Origin: Chloroflexota bacterium
GTDB taxonomy: Bacteria > Chloroflexota > Dehalococcoidia > SZUA-161 > SpSt-899
DNA: 11,480 bases
Assembly (NCBI GenBank): GCA_018725455.1
Contig: QLUN01000014.1
Location: 1-11,480 of the forward strand
Direction: 5' to 3'
Part shown: positions 5,975 to 11,480 of the stretch, piece by piece
Numbering within the stretch: position 1 is the stretch's first letter
Layout of the letters: each line of letters opens with the position of its first letter
Notes under the pieces: model-generated
The model's database searches: none
What the model was told of the DNA's origin: nothing
What the model saw: only the letters and a program-made list of their open reading frames with translations
Made by a program: the position numbers and the translations under genes

Positions 5975-7045
5975 GCTTTCAGCAGTTCATCGAGATCACC
6001 GTCGAGGACTGAGCTGGGATCGCTGGTTGCATAGCCGCTGCGATGATCCTTGACCATCTTGTAGGGGTGGAGAATATAGCTCCGAATCTGGTTTCCCCAC
6101 CCCGCGCTTACGTGCTCCCCCTTCAGTTTGGCCTGCTCGGCGGCCTTTTTCTCCAGGTCTAACTCGAGCAGGCGCGCGGCCAAAACCCGCATGGCAGTTT
6201 CCTTGTTTCTCGCTTGAGAGCGCTCGCTCTGGCAGGTGGCAACAATCCCGGTGGGAAGATGGGTGATCCTCACCGCCGAACTGGTTTTCTGCATGTGCTG
6301 CCCCCCCGGCCCACTCGACCGGAAGGTGTCTATCTTTAGGTCATCGGGACTTACGGTAAAGTCAATCCCGCTTTCAACCTCGGGCATGACCTCGACCAGG
6401 GCGAAGGAGGTGTGACGAGCATGGTCGGTATCGAAGGGGGATAAGCGAACCAGGCGATGCACGCCGCGCTCAGACTTCAGATATCCATAGACGTAATCAC
6501 CCTTGATCTCCACAAGGGCACTCTTGATCCCCGCTTCCTCCCCGGGTGAAGCCTCGATGACCTCAGTTTGATGGTGGTGCTTCTCGGCCCACCTGAGGTA
6601 CATTCGCAGCAGCATCTCGGCCCAATCCTGTGACTCGGTGCCACCAGCACCGGCATGCACCGCCAGGATGGCATTCCTTGCATCATGTTCGCCGCCAAGG
6701 GTCTCCTGGAATTCCATCTCCTCAAGACGCTGCTCAATATCATTCGCCCCGGTAGCGATCTCTCCATCCAGAGAATGATCATCCTCTGCAGTGACCAGAG
6801 AAATGATGTCAATGAGATTACTGCACTTTGCCCCTAACCCATTCCATGTTTCGACGGTTTCCTTGAGCTGAGAGAGCCGACGCATGGCTTGCTGGGCATT
6901 TTTCTGATCCTGCCAGAAATCAGGCCTGCTGGATTGGGATTCAAGATGAGCCAGCTCCTTCTCCTTCTCCGGGATGTCAAAGATGCTCCTTCATTCTGGT
7001 GATGCGAGCCATCAGGTCCTCTATTCTCGCTTTCGTGTCTTCCAT
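5953..7045 (-). CDS. prfB: Peptide chain release factor 2 with programmed +1 frameshift
   Basis: RF2 recognises UGA/UAA and releases the finished protein. The zero-frame ORF starts at ATG 7045 with GGAG about seven bases upstream, encodes 22 residues (MEDTKARIED...MKEHL) and meets TGA at 6979-6977. A +1 shift at CTT-TGA-C continues as DIPEKEKELAHLES through to TGA at 5955-5953, giving 363 residues, the usual RF2 length. The shift site has the classical layout: AAGGAG (6991-6986), three bases, then CTTTGAC. Key motifs in full-protein numbering are SPF (202-204), the stop-codon-reading tripeptide, and GGQ (247-249), the peptidyl-release loop. Expression is therefore self-regulated: low RF2 favours the shift. 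It is the last gene of the cvpA-nfi-prfB block. Confidence 0.97.
6976..6991 (-). promoter_or_regulatory. prfB recoding site (internal Shine-Dalgarno plus CTT-TGA-C slippery stop)
   Basis: Read on the reverse strand: AAGGAG, CAT, CTT, TGA, C. The anti-Shine-Dalgarno contact three bases before the P-site Leu codon and the slow UGA with following C are the known requirements for high-level +1 slippage in prfB. The shift restores the RF2 frame exactly. Confidence 0.95.
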
Positions 7046-7061
7046 TTATCTCTCCGATCTT

Positions 7062-7103
7062 GGTGACTGGTGATACCCACCGCACCACTAATTACTAATT
7101 ACC
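7062..7103 (-). repeat. Heptamer element between nfi and prfB
   Basis: Read on the reverse strand the words are GGTAATT, AGTAATT, AGTGGTG, CGGTGGG, TATCACC, AGTCACC, in 7-base phase. GGTG-type words on one side face CACC-type words on the other. The nfi stop TAG (7097-7095) lies at the junction of the first two words. The prfB ribosome site starts a few bases after the element. Confidence 0.72.
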
Positions 7104-7772
7104 TAACTGTAGCTGCCCGCCGGCAACCAGGTGGGCCAGGCGTATTGGCTCGGGAAGACGATGGCCGCGACAGCATCTAAGAACCCAGCGAATAGATGTC
7201 TCCAGACTTAGCTTATGACCTATTGAAACGTAAAGAGGTTTGGAATTTCTCCTGGTGCGCAGCACTGCTCCAATGGTTTCCTCGCCGTCCAAAAGGTCAG
7301 AAACCCGTCCCTCTTCAGTTCCCACAGGATTGTGTTCCCCGCAGAGACGCGATTTGGCGCAACCGATAGTTGGCTTATCCCAGAGTACCCCGAGGTGGGA
7401 TGCCAGCCCCAGCCGTCTGGGGTGGGCTATCCCCTGTCCGTCAACCAGAATCAGGTCAGGGATATGGGTAAGCTTCTCGCAGGCAGCCAGTATGACCGGG
7501 GATTCCCGAAAGGAAAGCAACCCCGGCACATAGGGAAACTCAACGTCCTTCTCGGCGGTCTGGCTCTCTATCAATTTTAGTTCGGGGTAGTTCAGGACGA
7601 CCACCGCCCCCCGGGCTACCCCGCTGGCGTTCCGTGCTGAGATGTCCACCCCGGCCACCAATCGGATGTCGCTGACCTGATCCCTGGTTGATACCAGCTC
7701 AGCCAATTCGTGCTGAATAGCTATCGCCTGGGGGATGACCACCCGCCAATGATGCAAATTCTGCGCCTTCAC
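7095..7772 (-). CDS. nfi: Endonuclease V (deoxyinosine 3' endonuclease)
   Basis: It nicks DNA one base 3' to deoxyinosine and other deaminated bases, starting repair. The 225-residue protein keeps the full active site: Asp43 (AGVDIS), Glu90 (SFRES), Asp111 (LVDGQGIAHPRRLG) and His214 (RLAHLV), plus the PYVPG wedge with Tyr81. Numbering is almost the same as in the Thermotoga enzyme, and the LHHW N-terminus aligns with that protein's LHRW. That supports the GTG start at 7772. No Shine-Dalgarno sequence precedes it: the bases where one should be are occupied by a lone CRISPR-type repeat ending four bases before the GTG. The last residues (LGN) and the stop come from a heptamer element. It probably shares a transcript with cvpA. 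Confidence 0.96.
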   Translation of the reverse strand: MKAQNLHHWRVVIPQAIAIQHELAELVSTRDQVSDIRLVAGVDISARNASGVARGAVVVLNYPELKLIESQTAEKDVEFPYVPGLLSFRESPVILAACEKLTHIPDLILVDGQGIAHPRRLGLASHLGVLWDKPTIGCAKSRLCGEHNPVGTEEGRVSDLLDGEETIGAVLRTRRNSKPLYVSIGHKLSLETSIRWVLRCCRGHRLPEPIRLAHLVAGGQLQLGN

Positions 7773-7776
7773 TATT

Positions 7777-7808
7777 GTTTCAATCCACGCCCCCGCGTGG
7801 GGGGCGAC
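7777..7808 (-). repeat. Solitary type I-C CRISPR-like repeat
   Basis: On the reverse strand this 32-base sequence begins GTCGCCCCCC, contains CCACGC-GGGG-GCGTGG (a six-pair stem with a four-base loop) and ends GTGGATTGAAAC. Length, hairpin and the ATTGAAAC end are those of type I-C CRISPR repeats. There is only one copy: no second repeat, spacer ladder or cas gene is visible nearby. It lies one base after the cvpA stop and four bases before the nfi GTG, so it makes up almost all of that gap. Confidence 0.8.
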
Positions 7809-7809
7809 A

Positions 7810-8388
7810 CTAGTTGCCGAAGAAATCTCGGACCACCGCCAGCCTTTCCGGAAGAAGGCCGAGAATGATCGGGAAGGAATCTATCTGGACGGCAGCCAGT
7901 TTCGATTCATTGATTGCGGTGGTGACCGATGGTCGTATCCCCTCCAGTCCACGCCAATCCTCGAGCCACCCGCTTAATTCCGCGACCGGCATTTCAGGGA
8001 TCTCCGCAGGCAATGCTACATATCGAGCCATGAGCACCACAACTACCGAGCAGATAACCCAGCCCGTGGCGAACCCGAAGACCGCCCCACCCAGGCGATC
8101 CACCCACCCCAGGAATACCGCATGGAGAATGCCGTGTAACATTGATCCCAGAACGAACACAATCACGTAGACCGCTATCACGATGAGGACGAAGGCGATT
8201 ATCCCGGCCAGGCCCTCGTGCTCAATGAATCCCAGTCTTCCCGCCAGATAGTGGTGCCATTGGCCTGCCAGGATTATACCCAGAATGACCCCCACCAGAG
8301 GAACGATGGATTTGATGAGGCCCCGCTTCAGGCCCAAAACAGTCACTATGCCCAAGACAACGATGATACCGATATCTAACCAGTTCAT
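7810..8388 (-). CDS. CvpA family membrane protein
   Basis: A 192-residue integral-membrane protein with four hydrophobic segments in its first ~125 residues (WLDIGIIVVLGIVTVLGLKRG, IVPLVGVILGIILA, GLAGIIAFVLIVIAVYVIVFVLGSML, GGAVFGFATGWVICSVVVVLMA), then a soluble tail. The DIGI...G..RGL start and the DRLGGAVFGFATG segment (about residues 97-109) match the CvpA (colicin V production) family, whose biochemical role in most bacteria is unclear. ATG 8388 is chosen because an ideal AGGAGGTGA site (8399-8391) ends just upstream; the GTG at 8394 overlaps that site. It is the first gene of the reverse block and has a leader with palindromes and two candidate promoters. Confidence 0.9.
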   Translation of the reverse strand: MNWLDIGIIVVLGIVTVLGLKRGLIKSIVPLVGVILGIILAGQWHHYLAGRLGFIEHEGLAGIIAFVLIVIAVYVIVFVLGSMLHGILHAVFLGWVDRLGGAVFGFATGWVICSVVVVLMARYVALPAEIPEMPVAELSGWLEDWRGLEGIRPSVTTAINESKLAAVQIDSFPIILGLLPERLAVVRDFFGN

Positions 8389-8410
8389 GGTCACCTCCTA
8401 CAGGGTTGTA

Positions 8411-8438
8411 AGTTTAGCGCATAACACTTAAAACTTGA
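8411..8438 (-). repeat. Weak heptamer element in the cvpA leader
   Basis: In forward orientation, words AGTTTAG, CGCATAA, CACTTAA and AACTTGA run in 7-base steps. AAGTTT at one end faces AAACTT at the other. The match to the family is degenerate. Confidence 0.4.
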
Positions 8439-8450
8439 CGTGCTGGCTCG

Positions 8451-8485
8451 GGCTCGATGAATCGCGGGTTCGATAAATCGAGCCC
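8451..8485 (-). promoter_or_regulatory. Competing palindromes in the cvpA leader
   Basis: The arm ATCGAGCC (8477-8484) can pair either with GGCTCGAT (8451-8458) or with GGGTTCGAT (8466-8474, one G-U pair). The two stems are mutually exclusive. The second is a diverged copy of the palindrome after rpoC (1572-1591). Position in the predicted 5' leader of cvpA allows a regulatory role, but none is shown. Confidence 0.45.
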
Positions 8486-8498
8486 CTTCGGAGAATGT

Positions 8499-8558
8499 AT
8501 TATAACACATATTGGAGACCATTTGCCAAATTGTCCCCGCCTGGTTATGTTATGTCAA
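8499..8558 (-). promoter_or_regulatory. Candidate promoters for the cvpA-nfi-prfB block
   Basis: Two reverse-strand matches are seen. TTGACA (8558-8553), a 17-base spacer and GACAAT (8535-8530) form one. A perfect extended -10 TGTTATAAT (8507-8499), with TTGGCA (8529-8524) at a long 19-base spacing, forms the other. Start sites would fall near 8523 and 8492. The extended -10 is the stronger single element. Confidence 0.6.
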
Positions 8559-8578
8559 GTTTCTCCGGCAGGCATCCC

Positions 8579-8607
8579 TTGACCTTTCACTCAGTATTAG
8601 ATACACT
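8579..8607 (+). promoter_or_regulatory. Promoter for gyrA
   Basis: TTGACC (8579-8584), a 17-base spacer and TACACT (8602-8607) are close to consensus. The start site is expected near 8614, giving a leader of about 80 bases that contains a heptamer element. It is divergent from the cvpA promoters, with the -35 regions about 20 bases apart. Confidence 0.65.
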
Positions 8608-8630
8608 CCATAGTGAGAGGTTATAAGGGA

Positions 8631-8671
8631 GAGCGTGTGTGGTGGGGCTACACGCTACACGCTGCACGCTA
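8631..8671 (+). repeat. Heptamer inverted-repeat element in the gyrA leader
   Basis: GAGCGTG (8631-8637) and a G-rich turn are followed by CTACACG, CTACACG, CTGCACG (8648-8668). AGCGTG pairs with CACGCT. The CTACACGCTA word is shared with the rpsT leader element and complements TAGCGTG after ino1. Confidence 0.75.
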
Positions 8672-8694
8672 AGGAGAGAGGCGGAGGAAAGACC

Positions 8695-11133
8695 ATGGAC
8701 ATCGGAACAGTCAGACGAGTTACCATCGAGGACGAGGTGCGGAGTGCATATCTCGATTATGCCATGAGCGTGATCGTCTCCCGTGCTCTCCCCGATGTCC
8801 GCGACGGGCTAAAGCCGGTGCAGAGAAGGATTCTCTACGGCATGAATGAGTTGGGGGTTGCTCACAACAGCCCCCATAAGAAGAGCGCCCGCATTGTGGG
8901 TGAGGTCATGGGTAAATACCACCCTCACGGCGATGCCCCCATTTATGATGCCATGGTGCGAATGGCCCAGGACTTCTCCATGAGGTACCGGCTCGTCGAC
9001 GGACAGGGTAATTTCGGGAGCATGGACAACGATCCTCCAGCAGCAATGCGCTACACTGAGGCTCGCCTGGCCGAGGTTGCCGAGGAGATGCTGGCCGAGA
9101 TAGATCGGGATACCGTCAATTTTACATCTAACTTTGATGACTCTCTTCACGAACCGACGGTCCTTCCCACCAAATTGCCCTCTCTACTGCTAAACGGTGC
9201 AGCGGGCATTGCCGTTGGTATGGCCACCAACATCCCGCCACACAATCTGGGAGAGATATGCGACGGCATCACCAACCTTATCGACAATCCCGACATCACC
9301 GTCAGTGACCTTAGAGAACTCGTTCCGGGGCCGGATTTTCCCACCGGCGGACTCATCTTGGGGCGTGAAGGCGTTGAGAATGCCTACGCCACCGGGCGGG
9401 GAAAGGTTGTCCTCAGAGCGAAGAGCCATATTGAGGAGGTGGGTAAGGGGCGCTACCAGATAGTACTCACCGAACTTACCTATCAAACTAACAAAGCGGC
9501 ATTGGTGCAAAGAATATCGGAGTTGATGCGGAACAAGAAAATTGACGGGATCAGCGAGGTTCGCGACGAATCCGATCGGGAAGGGATACGGGTCGTCATT
9601 GAGCTCCGGAGGGACGGTCAGCCTGCCCAAGTATTGAATAATCTCTATAAATACACTGCGATGCAATCCTCCTTCTTTGTCAATATGCTTGCCCTTGTCG
9701 ACGGGCAGCCAAGGGTAATAAATCTCAAGACCGCCCTGCTGCAATTCATCAAGTTCCGACACCAGATCGTCACCCGTCGCTCTCGCTTCGACTTGAGAAA
9801 GGCACAGGAAAGAGCCCATATTCTCGAGGGCCTCAAAATCGCACTGGATCGCCTCGATGAGGTCATTGCCTGTATTCGGAAGTCGTCGAGCGCCGATGTA
9901 GCCCGAAAGAACCTCATGGGAGAATTTGATCTGACCCAGCTACAAGCTCAGGCAATTCTGGATATGCAACTGCGGCGACTGGCAGCGCTGGAGCGGCAGA
10001 AGATCAACGACGAGTACGCTGCTTTGTTACAGTCCATAGCGTATCTCGAAGACCTCCTGGCGAATCCGAAGAAGATTGATTTCCTCATCAAAGAAGAAGT
10101 TGCGCAGCTCAAGTCGAAGTACGGCGATGAGCGCCGCACCCAGATAAGCGAAGATGGGACGGCAGATTTCAGTGCCGAGGACCTGATACCGCACCAACAG
10201 GTTGTAATTACCATTAGCAGTCGAGGATACATCAAGCGGCTGGCAAGTGAAGCCTACCGCACCCAGCGTCGTGGTGGTAAGGGGGTTAGCGGCATGAAGG
10301 TCAAAGAGGCCGATGATGTTCGACACTTGCTTGTTGCCGACACGCACGACGATTTGCTGATCTTCACCAATCATGGACGGGTATTCCAACTGAAGTGCCA
10401 TCAGATTCCGCAGGAGAGCACCCGCCAGGCCAGGGGTATTCCGGTCATCAATCTTATACCAATCGAGACCAATGAGCGCGTCACCACAGTAATGTCCACC
10501 TCTGATTTCCCCCCGGATGGATTTATTTTAATGGCCAGCCGAAAGGGAGAGGTAAAGAAGTCGGAGCTTGGCGGATTCGTATCGATCCGCAGTACCGGCA
10601 TCATTGCTATGAACATCGAGAAGGGCGATGAGCTTGTCTCGGTGAAGACAGCCACCGCAGGTGACGATGCCATCGTGGTCACCGAGGATGGGCAGTCAAT
10701 CAGATTCGCCGTGAGTAAGCTGCGCACCGCGTCGCGCGCAAGCGGCGGGGTACGGGGTATAAGTCTGAAGGAGGGGGATAACGTTATCGCGATGGACATC
10801 ATCCGTCCGAAGGCATTTCTGCTTACCGTTACTGCCAATGGATATGGCAAGCGCACCCCGGTCGATGAGTATCGACAGCAACTGCGCGGCGGAGGAGGAA
10901 TCCGGGCACATCGCGTGAATGAAAAGACCGGGCCAGTAGCGGCGGCGGCTGTAGTTGACCTCTCTCAGCAACTGATGGTGACCACCAGAAATGGGATCAT
11001 CATCCGCATGCCACTGAAGGGGATATCGCGAGTGGGCCGGGATACCCAGGGGGTGAGGACGATAAGACTCGCCAATGGGGATTCCGTCGCCACCATTGCC
11101 TTGCCCAATAAGACGGAGGAAAGGGGGCAGTAG
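8695..11133 (+). CDS. gyrA: DNA gyrase subunit A
   Basis: The DNA-cleaving subunit of gyrase, which introduces negative supercoils with GyrB (not in the window). The 812-residue protein has the winged-helix breakage domain with SRALPDVRDGLKPVQRR (29-45), the quinolone-determining region KYHPHGDAPIYDAMVRMAQDF (74-94) and catalytic Tyr120 in MRYTEARL. The coiled-coil and C-terminal pinwheel follow, with the GyrA box QRRGGKG at about 524-530, which marks it as GyrA rather than ParC. Later blades have repeated GxxxR motifs. There is no long acidic tail. The start ATG 8695 has GGAGG (8683-8687) seven bases upstream. A longer open frame back to 8635 is translated repeat and is rejected. Ala81 replaces the Ser83 of E. 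coli, which may lower quinolone sensitivity. Confidence 0.97.
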   Translation: MDIGTVRRVTIEDEVRSAYLDYAMSVIVSRALPDVRDGLKPVQRRILYGMNELGVAHNSPHKKSARIVGEVMGKYHPHGDAPIYDAMVRMAQDFSMRYRLVDGQGNFGSMDNDPPAAMRYTEARLAEVAEEMLAEIDRDTVNFTSNFDDSLHEPTVLPTKLPSLLLNGAAGIAVGMATNIPPHNLGEICDGITNLIDNPDITVSDLRELVPGPDFPTGGLILGREGVENAYATGRGKVVLRAKSHIEEVGKGRYQIVLTELTYQTNKAALVQRISELMRNKKIDGISEVRDESDREGIRVVIELRRDGQPAQVLNNLYKYTAMQSSFFVNMLALVDGQPRVINLKTALLQFIKFRHQIVTRRSRFDLRKAQERAHILEGLKIALDRLDEVIACIRKSSSADVARKNLMGEFDLTQLQAQAILDMQLRRLAALERQKINDEYAALLQSIAYLEDLLANPKKIDFLIKEEVAQLKSKYGDERRTQISEDGTADFSAEDLIPHQQVVITISSRGYIKRLASEAYRTQRRGGKGVSGMKVKEADDVRHLLVADTHDDLLIFTNHGRVFQLKCHQIPQESTRQARGIPVINLIPIETNERVTTVMSTSDFPPDGFILMASRKGEVKKSELGGFVSIRSTGIIAMNIEKGDELVSVKTATAGDDAIVVTEDGQSIRFAVSKLRTASRASGGVRGISLKEGDNVIAMDIIRPKAFLLTVTANGYGKRTPVDEYRQQLRGGGGIRAHRVNEKTGPVAAAAVVDLSQQLMVTTRNGIIIRMPLKGISRVGRDTQGVRTIRLANGDSVATIALPNKTEERGQ

Positions 11134-11138
11134 TAACG

Positions 11139-11178
11139 AGTGATTAGTGATTGGTGATTAGTGATTAGTCACCAGTCC
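11139..11178 (+). repeat. Heptamer element between gyrA and radC
   Basis: AGTGATT, AGTGATT, GGTGATT, AGTGATT run from 11139 to 11166 in exact 7-base phase, then AGTCACC (11167-11173). The words are the same as in the element at 5260-5354. GGTGA pairs with TCACC. It starts five bases after the gyrA stop. Confidence 0.8.
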
Positions 11179-11200
11179 TAAATGAGAACCGGGGGATAAA

Positions 11201-11480
11201 GTGGAAGGTCACCGCAAGAGGCTGCGCGAGAAATTCATAAGATGCGGCGTTTCGGGGTTTCATGATTACGAGATAGTTGAATTGCTGCTCGCCCTGGGAA
11301 CCCCTCGCAAGGACTGCAAGCAGCCGGCGAAAGAGGCCATCAGAAAATTCAAGACTCTTCGGGGTGTTCTGGAAGCACCACCGGAGCAACTCCAGGAAAT
11401 CGAGGGAATTGGACCTCATAATGCCTTTGGCATAAAACTTGTTCAGGAGGTAGCCAGGGAGTTTCTTAAAGAGAAAATCC
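11201..11480 (+). CDS. radC: RadC family (JAB-domain) protein, N-terminal part
   Basis: The visible 93 residues begin VEGHRKRLREKFIRCGVSGFHDYEIVELLLALGTPRKDCKQPAKEAI. They continue with a helix-hairpin-helix LQEIEGIGPHNAFGIKLVQEVAREF (about 66-90). This is the N-terminal half of the RadC/UPF0758 family; the metalloprotease-like JAB domain would lie beyond the window edge. The GTG at 11201 is the only start codon after the in-frame stop at 11183-11185, and GGGGGA (11191-11196) lies four bases upstream. Despite its name, a direct role of RadC in recombination repair is doubtful; family function is unsettled. A five-codon ORF (ATG 11182) ends just before it. Confidence 0.9.
   Translation, partial: MEGHRKRLREKFIRCGVSGFHDYEIVELLLALGTPRKDCKQPAKEAIRKFKTLRGVLEAPPEQLQEIEGIGPHNAFGIKLVQEVAREFLKEKI

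Noticed and set aside
6834..7088. prfB as a frameshifted pseudogene or sequencing error
   Set aside because: The break falls exactly at the known CTT-TGA-C recoding site with an internal Shine-Dalgarno, and the rest of the gene is intact with SPF and GGQ.
7700..7870. A full CRISPR array around the lone repeat
   Set aside because: No second copy of the GTTTCAATCC or GGGGCGAC ends is visible on either side; both flanks are coding sequence of nfi and cvpA.
8635..8694. N-terminal extension of gyrA (MCGGATRYTLHAKERGGGKT)
   Set aside because: It is translation of the heptamer element (CTACACGCTA words). The ATG at 8695 has a good GGAGG site and matches the family N-terminus. A similar TRYVLHAK string arises antisense over the element after ino1, which confirms it is repeat-derived.

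Overview
The window reads like part of a bacterial chromosome from an uncultured member of the Chloroflexota, probably near the Dehalococcoidia. This is inferred from gene content: a DUF5679 mini-protein, an RpoC and PimA-like/inositol gene set of that flavour, AGGAGG ribosome sites and sigma-70 type promoters. No rRNA or marker comparison could be run. All genes look intact. There is no transposase, prophage, cas gene or tRNA.

Layout. Forward block (1-5974): the 3' end of rpoC, lspA, rpsT, a 46-residue zinc-ribbon protein (DUF5679) behind a strong promoter, inositol-1-phosphate synthase, a PimA-like GT4 glycosyltransferase and a CDP-alcohol phosphatidyltransferase of the phosphatidylinositol-phosphate synthase type. 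Reverse block (8388-5953): cvpA, nfi (endonuclease V) and prfB (release factor 2, read through a programmed +1 frameshift). prfB converges on the phosphatidyltransferase gene and overlaps it by 22 bases. A roughly 300-base divergent promoter region then leads to gyrA (forward) and the start of a radC-family gene cut by the window edge.

How the genes work together. ino1, the phosphatidyltransferase and the PimA-like enzyme form a plausible pathway: glucose-6-phosphate to inositol-phosphate, then a phosphatidylinositol-type lipid, then a mannosylated or glycosylated lipid. The remaining genes are housekeeping (transcription, lipoprotein processing, translation, DNA repair, topology).

Most unusual content. 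(1) Almost every gene boundary carries a hairpin-like repeat written in 7-base words: variant heptamers on one arm, often a G-rich apex, then complementary heptamers on the other arm. The words differ between loci but the architecture is shared. Two such elements lie in frame inside rpoC, and others supply the stop codon and last residues of ino1, the glycosyltransferase and nfi. (2) A single 32-base sequence with the form of a type I-C CRISPR repeat fills almost the whole gap between cvpA and nfi, with no second repeat near it. (3) A second small palindrome family (GGGTTCGAT / ATCGArCCC) occurs after rpoC and in the cvpA leader.
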